A DNA stretch of 8,470 bases, taken from assembly GCA_001773855.1 (NCBI GenBank), contig MEXZ01000026.1, positions 1,946 to 10,415 on the forward strand, in the 5' to 3' direction. The notes below the pieces were generated by a model. It searched no databases and was not told the DNA's origin. It saw nothing but the letters and a program-made list of their open reading frames with translations. This DNA comes from Candidatus Aminicenantes bacterium RBG_13_64_14 (GTDB lineage Bacteria > Acidobacteriota > Aminicenantia > Aminicenantales > Saccharicenantaceae). Both the position numbers and the translations under genes were made by a program. Positions 1 through 6,037 of this stretch are shown one piece after another. How positions within the stretch are numbered: position 1 is the stretch's first letter; each line of letters opens with the position of its first letter.

Positions 1-1
1 C

Positions 2-436
2 ATGCGGGTCCTCGACCAGGTCGAGGCGGGACTCCTCCAGGACATCGACATGCTGGAGTGCACGGTTTGCCCGGACGGATGCGTGGGCGGACCGCTCGAG
101 GTGGAGAACCGTTTCCTGGCCAAGAGCCGGATCCTGCAGCTCGTCGCCGCCGCCGGGGAGCGCGCGGTCGTCGATCCCAAGGACGTCAGCCGGCTTTATC
201 ACAAGAATTTCCTGTCCTTCGACCACCCCGTGTCGCCCAACAACTCCCGACCCCTCGACCGCGACCCGGCCAAGGCCATCCGCAAGGCCAAGCGCCGGGA
301 GAAGATCTTCGCCGACCTGCCGCGCAAGGACTGCGGGGTCTGCGGGGCGCCGGACTGCCGGACGCTGGCCGACGACGTCGTCCGCGGGCTGGCTCATGTC
401 GACGACTGCCCGTTCGTCAAGAAGGAGAAGCTATGA
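2..436 (+). CDS. [FeFe]-hydrogenase-like iron-sulfur protein, C-terminal part (5' truncated)
   Basis: Only the last 144 residues are in the window; the open frame begins at the left edge, so the ATG at base 2 is probably an internal methionine. Counting from that codon, residues 19-32 contain ECTVCPDGCVGGPL. This resembles the last H-cluster motif of [FeFe]-hydrogenases, in which two cysteines three residues apart (here C23 and C27) bind the catalytic cluster. A second cysteine set, C111-x2-C114-x4-C119-x16-C136, matches the small 4Fe-4S domain (PF04060 type) of RnfB and of many sensory hydrogenase-like proteins. That C-terminal domain and the downstream DRTGG/PHP/GHKL genes point to a hydrogenase-like sensor or accessory subunit rather than a simple catalytic HydA; this is inference, since the N-terminal part (possible ferredoxin or PAS domains) is missing. 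The stop overlaps the next start (ATGA, 433-436). Family assignment is fairly sure, exact role is not. Confidence 0.8.
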   Translation: MRVLDQVEAGLLQDIDMLECTVCPDGCVGGPLEVENRFLAKSRILQLVAAAGERAVVDPKDVSRLYHKNFLSFDHPVSPNNSRPLDRDPAKAIRKAKRREKIFADLPRKDCGVCGAPDCRTLADDVVRGLAHVDDCPFVKKEKL

Positions 437-774
437 CACTGTCCGACCTGGCGGCACGCCTCGAACTCAAGGTCTACACGGCGGGTACCACGCTCGAACG
501 GCCCGTCCTCGGCGGGTACGCGAGCGACCTCCTGAGCGACGTCATCGGCCACGGCCGCAAGGACGACCTCTGGGTCACCATGCAGATCCACCCGAACATC
601 GTCGCCGTGGCCGTCCTCAAGGAACTGGCCGGGATCGTCCTCGTCAACGGCCGGGAGCCGGCCCCCGAAACCCTCCAACAGGCGGAAAGGGAGGGCGTGC
701 CCGTTCTCGGCACCCGGCTCAGCGCGTTCGAGCTCGCGGGCAGGCTCTACGGGCTGGGGGTCAAGGGGAGTTGA
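433..774 (+). CDS. DRTGG-domain protein
   Basis: This 113-residue protein consists almost wholly of a DRTGG-type domain (PF07085). The family's function is unknown; the domain also occurs next to CBS domains and in phosphotransacetylase-like proteins. Recognisable stretches are GGYASDLLSDVIGHG (about residues 31-45), HPNIVAVAVLKELAGIVLVN (55-74) and the C-terminal LSAFELAGRLYGLG. The literal DRTGG motif is absent, as I recall for the small stand-alone members found near hydrogenase genes. No membrane segment or cysteine cluster is visible, so it should be cytoplasmic. The start is the ATG at 433, with AAGGAG at 422-427 five bases ahead. It overlaps the upstream hydrogenase-like gene by 4 bp and the downstream PHP gene by 1 bp (TGATG), indicating translational coupling. 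A ligand-binding or regulatory role within the module is inference. Confidence 0.82.
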   Translation: MTLSDLAARLELKVYTAGTTLERPVLGGYASDLLSDVIGHGRKDDLWVTMQIHPNIVAVAVLKELAGIVLVNGREPAPETLQQAEREGVPVLGTRLSAFELAGRLYGLGVKGS

Positions 775-1520
775 TGGAGTTCCGGCGTATCCGGGCCGAC
801 CTCCACATCCACACCTGCCTCTCGCCGTGCGGGGAGCTGGCCATGTCTCCGCGCGCGGTCGTCGACCGGGCCCGGGCGGCCGGGCTGGACCTCATCGCCG
901 TCACCGACCACAACACGACGGAGAACGCCGCCGCCGTCATCGAGGCCGCCCGGGGCACGGAGCTGGCCGTCCTGCCCGGGATCGAGTTGACGACCGCCGA
1001 GGAAGTCCACATCCTCGGGCTCTTCGACCCCGCGACCGATCTCGGCCCCTTCCAGGCGGCCGTCTACCGGAATCTCCCGGACGTCCCGTCGAAGAAAAAG
1101 TTCGTCAAGGACCAGGTCCTCGTCGACGCCGAGGATTACGTCATTGGGTTCAGCCCGCGGTGTCTCTTCGGGGCGACGCTTTTTTCCGTCCACGACGCCG
1201 TCGGTCTCATCCACGGTCACGGCGGCCTGGCCATCGCCTGCCACGTCGACCGGGAGTCGTTCAGCATCGTCTCCCAGCTCGGCTTCATCCCGCCCGGCCT
1301 CGCTCTCGAGGCCGTCGAGGTCTCGCCCCGGCTGACCGTCGCCGAGGCCCGGGAGGCGCTCGGTCCCTTCGACCCCTTTCCCATGGTCCGTTTCTCGGAC
1401 GCCCATCAGCCGGAGGAGATCGGCCGCGCCGTGACCGATTTTCTCGTCGCCTCGCCGAACCTCGATGAGATCCGCAAGGCCCTGGCCGGGGAGGACGGCA
1501 GGAGGATCATCCCGTCATGA
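774..1520 (+). CDS. PHP-domain metal-dependent phosphoesterase
   Basis: This 248-residue protein is a PHP-domain (polymerase and histidinol phosphatase type) phosphoesterase. The expected metal ligands are all visible: H11 and H13 in DLHIHT, D45 and H46 in TDHN, E71 in PGIEL, H79 in EEVHILG, H157 in IACHVD, and D209 and H211 in SDAH. It therefore looks catalytically competent and should hydrolyse a phosphoester using a two- or three-metal centre; the substrate is unknown. Related PHP proteins act on nucleotides, 3',5'-phosphates or sugar phosphates, and none can be chosen here. The central part (about 105-145) is less typical and may shape the substrate pocket. The ATG at 774 is preferred, with AAGGGGAG at 763-770; a TTG at 771 is a weaker option. 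The stop overlaps the next ATG (1517-1520). Gene order suggests a phosphatase partner for the downstream ATPase; that is inference. Confidence 0.87.
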   Translation: MEFRRIRADLHIHTCLSPCGELAMSPRAVVDRARAAGLDLIAVTDHNTTENAAAVIEAARGTELAVLPGIELTTAEEVHILGLFDPATDLGPFQAAVYRNLPDVPSKKKFVKDQVLVDAEDYVIGFSPRCLFGATLFSVHDAVGLIHGHGGLAIACHVDRESFSIVSQLGFIPPGLALEAVEVSPRLTVAEAREALGPFDPFPMVRFSDAHQPEEIGRAVTDFLVASPNLDEIRKALAGEDGRRIIPS

Positions 1521-2047
1521 TGGAGGACCTCTCTCTCCACATCCTCGACATTGTCGAAAACGCGGTCGCGGCCGGCGCGACGCGGGTCCTTATCGCCGTC
1601 AACGAGAACGAGAAGCGCGACATCCTGGCGTTCCGGGTGACGGACAACGGCCGGGGCATGTCGCGGGAGGAGAGGGAGCGGGCCCTCGACCCGTTCTTCA
1701 CCACCAAGAGGAAAAGGACGGGCCTCGGCCTGCCTCTCCTCGCCCAGGCGGCCGAGGTCTGCGGCGGCCGCGTCATCATCGAATCCGTCCCGCGGAAAGG
1801 GACACGGGTCACGGCGCGCTTCCGCTTCGGCCACATCGACAGGCCGCCGCTGACGAAAATGGCCGAGACGATGATGACGCTCTTCTTCGGCCACCCCGAG
1901 GTCGAATTCCGCTACCGGCAGACCCATAACGGATTGCGTTTCAGCTATTTCCGCAGCGCCATTGCCGGCCGGGCGGCCGCGTCCGCCGAGATCGCCGCGC
2001 TCCGGGATTCGCTCAGGACCGGCTTGAAAAAGATCGGCGTCAGCTGA
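1517..2047 (+). CDS. Stand-alone GHKL (histidine-kinase-like) ATPase
   Basis: This 176-residue protein is a bare HATPase_c/GHKL domain. The N box is DIVENAVAAGA (residues 11-21, with the Mg-binding N15), the G1 box is DNGRGM (43-48), and the F/G2 region is DPFFTTKRKRTGLGLPL (58-74, glycines 69 and 71). No DHp phosphoacceptor-histidine domain and no sensor or membrane segment precede it. It is therefore not a complete sensor kinase; it may act as an RsbW/SpoIIAB-like protein kinase or as the ATPase half of a split kinase. About 100 C-terminal residues lack a motif I recognise. ATG 1517 and ATG 1520 are both possible; AGGAGG at 1500-1505 is rather far (11 or 14 bases). It closes the hydrogenase-linked operon and its last 8 bp overlap the end of pstB on the other strand. 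Similar proteins sit beside DRTGG, PHP and NuoE/NuoF/HydA genes in Clostridia and Thermotogales. Confidence 0.85.
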   Translation: MMEDLSLHILDIVENAVAAGATRVLIAVNENEKRDILAFRVTDNGRGMSREERERALDPFFTTKRKRTGLGLPLLAQAAEVCGGRVIIESVPRKGTRVTARFRFGHIDRPPLTKMAETMMTLFFGHPEVEFRYRQTHNGLRFSYFRSAIAGRAAASAEIAALRDSLRTGLKKIGVS

Positions 2048-2801
2048 TCTCGCCGGTGAGGTAGGCCCGGGTCCGCGGGTCTTTGGGATTGGCGAAGACC
2101 TCGGCCGCCGGCCCGTGCTCGACGAGTTCCCCCAGATAAAGAAAGGCCAGATAATCGGCCACGCGCCGGGCCTGGCGCAGGATGTGGGTGACGACGACTA
2201 CCGTGTATTCCTGCTTGAGCTCTATCAGCCGCCGCTCGACGTTCTGGCTCGACTGGGGGTCGAGGGCCGAGGTCGGCTCGTCGCCGAGGATGATCTCCGG
2301 CTCGACCGCGAGGCCTCGGGCCAGGCAAAGGCGCTGTTGTTGTCCGACCGAAAGGCTGGAAGCGGGTTCACGGAGTCTGTCCTTCACTTCGTCCCAGAGA
2401 CCGGCGACCTTGAGGTAGTGTTCGACCCTCCGGGCGAGGTCCTTCTTCGACTTGAGGCCGTGGATCTTCGGTCCGTAGGCGACGTTCTCGTAGATCGACA
2501 TGGGCAGGACCTGGGGCTTCTGGGAGAGCAGGCCCATCTTTTTCCGGATCCGGGTGACCTCGGTCCGGGGGTCGTAGATATTTTCACCGTCGAGAACGAC
2601 CTCGCCCTGGACGCGCACGCTCTCCGCCGTGTCCAGGAGCCGGTTGAGCGATTTGAGGAGCGTCGTCTTGCCGCAGCCCGACGGCCCGATGATGACCGTG
2701 ATCCTCTTCGCCGGGATGTCCAGGTTGATGTTCTTGAGAACCTGGAGGTCGCCGTAGAAGACGCTCAGGTCCCGGATGCTGATGGGCGCCGGCCCGTTCA
2801 T
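2040..2801 (-). CDS. pstB: Phosphate ABC transporter ATP-binding protein PstB
   Basis: PstB is the cytoplasmic ATPase that drives phosphate import through PstC/PstA. The 253-residue length is normal for the family. Visible are Walker A GPSGCGKTT (39-47), the PstB-typical LKSLNRL just after it, the Q-loop SQKPQ (Q94) with MSIYENVAYGPKIHG, the ABC signature LSVGQQQRLCLAR (150-162), Walker B with D174/E175 in GDEPTSALDP, the switch histidine H206, and a C-terminal NPKDPRTRAYLTG. The signature reads LSVGQ rather than LSGGQ; the conserved serine and second glycine remain, so activity is expected. The start is ATG 2801-2799, 15 bp after the pstA stop, with only a weak purine stretch as ribosome site, so translation may depend on coupling. 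It is the last gene of the operon: no phoU follows, and its stop lies inside the convergent GHKL ATPase gene. Confidence 0.95.
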   Translation of the reverse strand: MNGPAPISIRDLSVFYGDLQVLKNINLDIPAKRITVIIGPSGCGKTTLLKSLNRLLDTAESVRVQGEVVLDGENIYDPRTEVTRIRKKMGLLSQKPQVLPMSIYENVAYGPKIHGLKSKKDLARRVEHYLKVAGLWDEVKDRLREPASSLSVGQQQRLCLARGLAVEPEIILGDEPTSALDPQSSQNVERRLIELKQEYTVVVVTHILRQARRVADYLAFLYLGELVEHGPAAEVFANPKDPRTRAYLTGEIS

Positions 2802-2816
2802 GGGCGTGTCCGTCCG

Positions 2817-3692
2817 CTATCTGACGACATGTCGGGTGACCTTTCGACTCATCGCCCGGCCGGCCAAGCTGATGAGGAGGATGATCAGGGTCAGGACCGC
2901 GGCCGAAGCGTAGGCCCTCTGCTGGACCTCGGGGAAGGGAGTGCCCAGCTGGAAGAATATGGCCAACGGCAGGGTCGCCGCAGGATCCGCCAGGGAGGAC
3001 GGGATGCGGTCGGTGAACCCGGCCGTGAACAGGACCGAGGCGGCGTCTCCGATGCCCCGTCCAAAAGCGAGGAGCACCCCGGTCAGGATGCCCGGGGCGC
3101 ATTGACGGACCATGACCTTGAGAGCCGTCTCGAAGCGGGTGGCCCCGAGCGAATCGGAGGCCTCCTTGAGCTCGAGGGGGACGAGGCGCATGACCTCGTC
3201 GATGGCCCGGCACATGATCGGGAACTCGAGGAGGGCGACGGTCAGCATCCCGGCCAGAAGAGAGGCCCGAAGTCCCAGGGCCAGCATGACGACGAACCCG
3301 AAGACCCCGTAGACGATGGACGGCACCCCCCAGAGGACGTCTAGGAAAAACCTCGTCCAGACGGCCGTTTTCGAGGCCCGGCCCTTGTAGAGATTGAGGT
3401 AGAGGGCGAGGGGAAGGCTCAAGAGGAAAGCCAGGACGGTGGCCCCGACGGCGAGGTACAGGGAGCCCAGGATGGCGTTCAGGATGCCGCCCTCCTTGCC
3501 CAGGTAGAAGCCGCCCTTCGGCGTGTGCGTCAGCATGGACAGGCTCAAGGCGGGGACGGACTTCCACAGGATCGTCCCGAGGATGAGGAGGAGGGAGAGG
3601 AGGACGACGGCGGCGGCGGCGGTGGCCAGGACACGGAAAAAGACGTCGGCCCGCTTGCGCTTCCCGAGGTGGCCGTTCGCGACCCCGTTCAC
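2817..3692 (-). CDS. pstA: Phosphate ABC transporter permease PstA
   Basis: PstA is one of the two membrane subunits of the Pst phosphate importer. The 291-residue protein has a basic N-terminus, a first membrane helix at about 22-43, and further hydrophobic helices around 75-100, 115-142, 145-160, 200-222 and 262-280. The BPD-permease EAA loop, which contacts PstB, reads LVPLELKEASDSLGATRFETA (roughly 170-190). The motif after it is GRGIGDAASVLFTAG (211-225), where most PstA proteins have an RAIGETAPLLF-like sequence; the arginine (R212) is kept but the acidic residue is D216 instead of glutamate. The start is taken as GTG at 3692-3690, which overlaps the pstC stop (GTGA), with AGAGGA at 3697-3702 four bases upstream. 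No ATG gives a better start. It is cotranscribed with pstS, pstC and pstB. Confidence 0.93.
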   Translation of the reverse strand: MNGVANGHLGKRKRADVFFRVLATAAAAVVLLSLLLILGTILWKSVPALSLSMLTHTPKGGFYLGKEGGILNAILGSLYLAVGATVLAFLLSLPLALYLNLYKGRASKTAVWTRFFLDVLWGVPSIVYGVFGFVVMLALGLRASLLAGMLTVALLEFPIMCRAIDEVMRLVPLELKEASDSLGATRFETALKVMVRQCAPGILTGVLLAFGRGIGDAASVLFTAGFTDRIPSSLADPAATLPLAIFFQLGTPFPEVQQRAYASAAVLTLIILLISLAGRAMSRKVTRHVVR

Positions 3693-4573
3693 CGAATCCT
3701 CTTTTCTACACGGACCAGGATGCGCCGGGCGAGGACGTTGAAAAAGAGGACGATGAGCATGAGCACGAGGGCGGCCGTCATCAGGGCCGCGTCGTAACGG
3801 GGGATGGACATCATCTCGCCGTAGTTGTTGGCGATGAGCGCCGGCAGCGGGTAGCCGGCGTCGAAGAGCGACCGGGGGACGGCCGGCACATTGCCGACCA
3901 CCATGAGGACGGCCATGGTCTCCCCGAAGGCCCGGGAGAACCCGAGGACCGACGCCGCCAAGATTCCCTGCGCGCCCTTCCTCAGGACGACGTGCCGGGT
4001 CGTCTCCCACTTCGTCGCCCCGAGGGACAGGGACGCGTCGCGGAGCGACCGGGGGACGGAGGCGAAGACCTCGAGCGTCACGTGGATGATCGTCGGGAAG
4101 GTCATGATGGCCAGGACGATGCCGCCGGCGAGGATGCTGTAGCCCGAGGAATAGACGCCGGCGAGAGGGGCGAGGACGCCGCCGACAAAGGGAACGACCA
4201 GGATGACGCCCCAGACGCCGTAGACGACGGAGGGAAGGCCGGCCAGGAGGTCGACGACGGGCTTGGCGCTCTCGCGGACCCAGCGCGGGGCGTACTCCGA
4301 GAGGTAGATGGCCGCGAGGATCGAGACCGGCACGGCTAGGACGAGCGCGGTCACGGTCACCCAGACCGTCCCGGTGATGAACGCCAGGAGCCCGAATTGC
4401 CCCTTGAGCGGATGCCACGCGGAGGAGAAGAGGAGCCGCGACAGGGGCTCGACCCCGAGGATGGCTTTCGACTTGAGGAAAAGCCCGATGACGATGAGGA
4501 GCACCAGGATCCCCGGCAAGGCGGCGACAAAGCTCATCGCCCGCCGGGCCAGGGCGTCCTTGAGAAGCCTCAT
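3689..4573 (-). CDS. pstC: Phosphate ABC transporter permease PstC
   Basis: PstC pairs with PstA to form the phosphate channel in the inner membrane. The 294-residue protein has a first hydrophobic helix at about 12-34 and further helices near 62-92, 105-138, 145-165, 203-226 and 262-282. The cytoplasmic EAA loop is SVPRSLRDASLSLGATKWET (172-191), followed by the strongly conserved GFSRAFGETMAV (211-222); R214 and E218 correspond to the Arg/Glu pair important in the E. coli protein. A conserved AGLPSVVYGVWG lies at 111-122. The start is ATG 4573-4571, which overlaps the pstS stop by 4 bp (ATGA), with GGAG inside the pstS end as ribosome site. Upstream in-frame codons only extend into pstS sequence. 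The downstream overlap with pstA is also 4 bp, so the two permeases are translationally coupled, as expected for subunits needed in equal amounts. Confidence 0.94.
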   Translation of the reverse strand: MRLLKDALARRAMSFVAALPGILVLLIVIGLFLKSKAILGVEPLSRLLFSSAWHPLKGQFGLLAFITGTVWVTVTALVLAVPVSILAAIYLSEYAPRWVRESAKPVVDLLAGLPSVVYGVWGVILVVPFVGGVLAPLAGVYSSGYSILAGGIVLAIMTFPTIIHVTLEVFASVPRSLRDASLSLGATKWETTRHVVLRKGAQGILAASVLGFSRAFGETMAVLMVVGNVPAVPRSLFDAGYPLPALIANNYGEMMSIPRYDAALMTAALVLMLIVLFFNVLARRILVRVEKRIR

Positions 4574-5538
4574 TTTTTCTCCGCTGCGCCGCGGACGACG
4601 GCCATGCCGGAAGCGATCCGGTCCGGCGCGAGGCCGATGTAGCCCATCTCGGCGACGAATTTCTGGCCGTCGGTGAGGACCCATTCGAGGAATTCCGCTA
4701 GGAGGGGACGGCCCGGCTTCCCCTTGATGACGAAATAGAGCTGCCTCGCCGGGGGCGAGGGATAGACGTTCGCGGCGATGGCCCGGGTCAGGTCGTCGCG
4801 GGTCCCGTAGATCTTCTCGGCCGGGTCGATCTCGCCGTTACCGTCGAGGTCGATGGGGCAGATCTCGATTCCGGTAATGGGCTTCAGGGTCTTGGCGTCA
4901 TAGGCGAAATTCACGTTGTTGAAACCGATCCCCAGGGGATCGCGCCGGACGGCTTCGGTCAGCCCCGGGTCGCCGTAGACGCCGATTCCGGCCAGGTCCT
5001 CCTGGTGTCCACCCAGATAAGCGGCCCAGGTTTCCGCGGCGCCGCAGGCGTCCGAACGGGTGAAGAGGTGGACGGGGGTCCGGCCGCTCTTGCCGAGGGC
5101 GCCCTCCCATGTCCCGATAGATTTCTTGATCCACAGCCCGAGGAATTCTTCCCTCCGCAGCCCTCGTCGCAGGATATCGGCGAGGAACGGATTCTTCCGG
5201 TTGACGGTGACCACGACGGCGTCCTTGGCCACGGCCAGGGCCACGGCCCCCTTTTCGACCTCGGTCGGTTGTATCTCCCGCGAGACCATGCCGATGTCCA
5301 CGACCCCGGCCAGGACGTCGACGATCCCCTTGCCCGCCCCGCCGGCCTGGACGTCGATGTTCACTCCGGGACGGGATTTCTGGAATTCCTCCTGCCAGCG
5401 TACGGCCAGGGGATAGAGAGCCCAGGCCCCGGAGAGGGAAAGGCTCTCCCGGGCGGCGGCCGGCCGGGGGTAAATCGGCCCGGGACCGAACGCGCCCCAG
5501 AGCAATGCCGGGAGACAAAGGAGGAGCGCTTTTTTCAT
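4570..5538 (-). CDS. pstS: Phosphate ABC transporter substrate-binding protein PstS
   Basis: PstS binds phosphate outside the inner membrane and delivers it to PstC/PstA. The 322-residue precursor starts MKKALLLCLPALLWG, a signal peptide with likely cleavage after AAA at 27-29; C8 has no lipobox, so a lipoprotein is unlikely. Binding-site stretches are SGAWALYPL (36-44), QAGGAGKGI (64-72) and RSDACGAAETW (161-171), the last replacing the usual R-x-x-S-G-T loop. I recall this variant from the PstS-like branch of diverse anaerobes. FNNVNFAYD and YPSPPARQLYFV also fit that branch. Residues 230-241 form a textbook EF-hand calcium loop (DLDGNGEIDPAE). The start ATG 5538-5536 is chosen over an upstream frame extension because it begins the signal peptide and has GGAAGG six bases upstream. 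It lies 43 bp after the Rrf2 gene with no visible terminator between, so one operon is likely. Confidence 0.93.
   Translation of the reverse strand: MKKALLLCLPALLWGAFGPGPIYPRPAAARESLSLSGAWALYPLAVRWQEEFQKSRPGVNIDVQAGGAGKGIVDVLAGVVDIGMVSREIQPTEVEKGAVALAVAKDAVVVTVNRKNPFLADILRRGLRREEFLGLWIKKSIGTWEGALGKSGRTPVHLFTRSDACGAAETWAAYLGGHQEDLAGIGVYGDPGLTEAVRRDPLGIGFNNVNFAYDAKTLKPITGIEICPIDLDGNGEIDPAEKIYGTRDDLTRAIAANVYPSPPARQLYFVIKGKPGRPLLAEFLEWVLTDGQKFVAEMGYIGLAPDRIASGMAVVRGAAEKK
4816..4851 (-). other. EF-hand-like calcium-binding loop within PstS
   Basis: Codons for PstS residues 230-241 encode DLDGNGEIDPAE. Acidic or amide ligands sit at loop positions 1, 3, 5, 9 and 12, glycine at 6 and isoleucine at 8, exactly the canonical 12-residue EF-hand pattern. 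No flanking helix pair typical of a full EF-hand is evident, so it may be a stand-alone Ca2+ loop as in dockerins and some periplasmic binding proteins. Metal binding itself is inference. Confidence 0.7.
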
Positions 5539-5581
5539 CTCCCGCCTTCCCGGGCCGGACCGCCATAAGCCGACGCGTCCG

Positions 5582-6025
5582 TCACCCCGTCGTCTCCCGC
5601 ATGTTTTTCGCCTTCCCACTTTTCTCGACGAGGTCGGCGAAGGTCGTCCGTTCCAGGATCCCGGCAACCGAATCCCGGACTTCTTTCCACAGCCAGCGCA
5701 GGCCGCAGGTTTTTTCCATGGGGCAGGGCTCGTGAGCCATGACGCTGACGCAGTCGATGGGGGCGAGCGGGCCGTCCATGACCCGGATGACCTCGGCCAC
5801 GTTGATGGCCCCGGGCGGCTTGGCCAGAACGTAGCCGCCTTTCCGGCCCTTGCGGCTCTTGAGATACCCGGCCCGTTTCAGGAGAAGGAGGATCTGTTCG
5901 AGGAACTTCGGAGGGATCTCCTGGGCCTTGGAGATCTCCCGGCTGTGGATGGGGCCGTCCGCGTATCGGAGGGAAAGCTCGAGCATGGCCCGGCTGGCAT
6001 ATTCGCCCTTGGTCGATAGCCTCAT
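5582..6025 (-). CDS. Rrf2-family transcriptional regulator, putative Fe-S type
   Basis: This 147-residue protein has the hallmark Rrf2 start MRLSTKGEYASRAM, a winged helix-turn-helix (about 10-70: SREISKAQEIPPKFLEQIL as recognition region, then GYLKSRKGRKGGYVLAKPP as the wing), and a dimerisation helix around 108-130. Cysteines C92, C101 and C107 lie where IscR/NsrR-type members bind an iron-sulfur cluster; the spacing here (x8, x5) differs from IscR (x5, x5). It could sense iron, sulfur, oxygen/NO or redox state, or be a cluster-free member; the sequence cannot decide. ATG 6025-6023 is chosen over GTG 6028-6026 because AGGAG (6031-6035) is five bases from the ATG but only two from the GTG. 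It is the first gene of the pstSCAB operon, and a palindromic operator covers its promoter, suggesting autoregulation and control of phosphate uptake; both are inference. Confidence 0.92.
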   Translation of the reverse strand: MRLSTKGEYASRAMLELSLRYADGPIHSREISKAQEIPPKFLEQILLLLKRAGYLKSRKGRKGGYVLAKPPGAINVAEVIRVMDGPLAPIDCVSVMAHEPCPMEKTCGLRWLWKEVRDSVAGILERTTFADLVEKSGKAKNMRETTG

Positions 6026-6030
6026 CACAT

Positions 6031-6035
6031 CTCCT
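6031..6035 (-). promoter_or_regulatory. Ribosome binding site deciding the Rrf2 gene start
   Basis: AGGAG on the minus strand lies five bases before ATG 6025 and only two before the in-frame GTG 6028. The spacing favours the ATG, which also gives the family-typical MRLSTKG start. Confidence 0.7.
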
Positions 6036-6037
6036 GC

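Noticed and set aside
747..1406. Minus-strand open frame opposite the PHP gene
   Set aside because: Composition is typical of an antisense shadow and the PHP frame has all catalytic motifs.
2115..3344. Long plus-strand open frame (409 codons) opposite pstB/pstA
   Set aside because: Rich in Asp, Gly and Arg with no domain; antisense to two clearly functional genes.
5515..5538. PstS as a lipoprotein via C8
   Set aside because: The residues before the cysteine are LLL, which do not fit a lipobox; a standard signal peptide with cleavage after AAA fits better.
5539..5581. Promoter or terminator between the Rrf2 gene and pstS
   Set aside because: The 43 bp are very GC-rich with short palindromic pieces but no -10-like element and no stem followed by a T-run.
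6026..6028. GTG 6028 as Rrf2 gene start
   Set aside because: Only two bases from AGGAG; ATG 6025 has proper spacing and the family-typical N-terminus.
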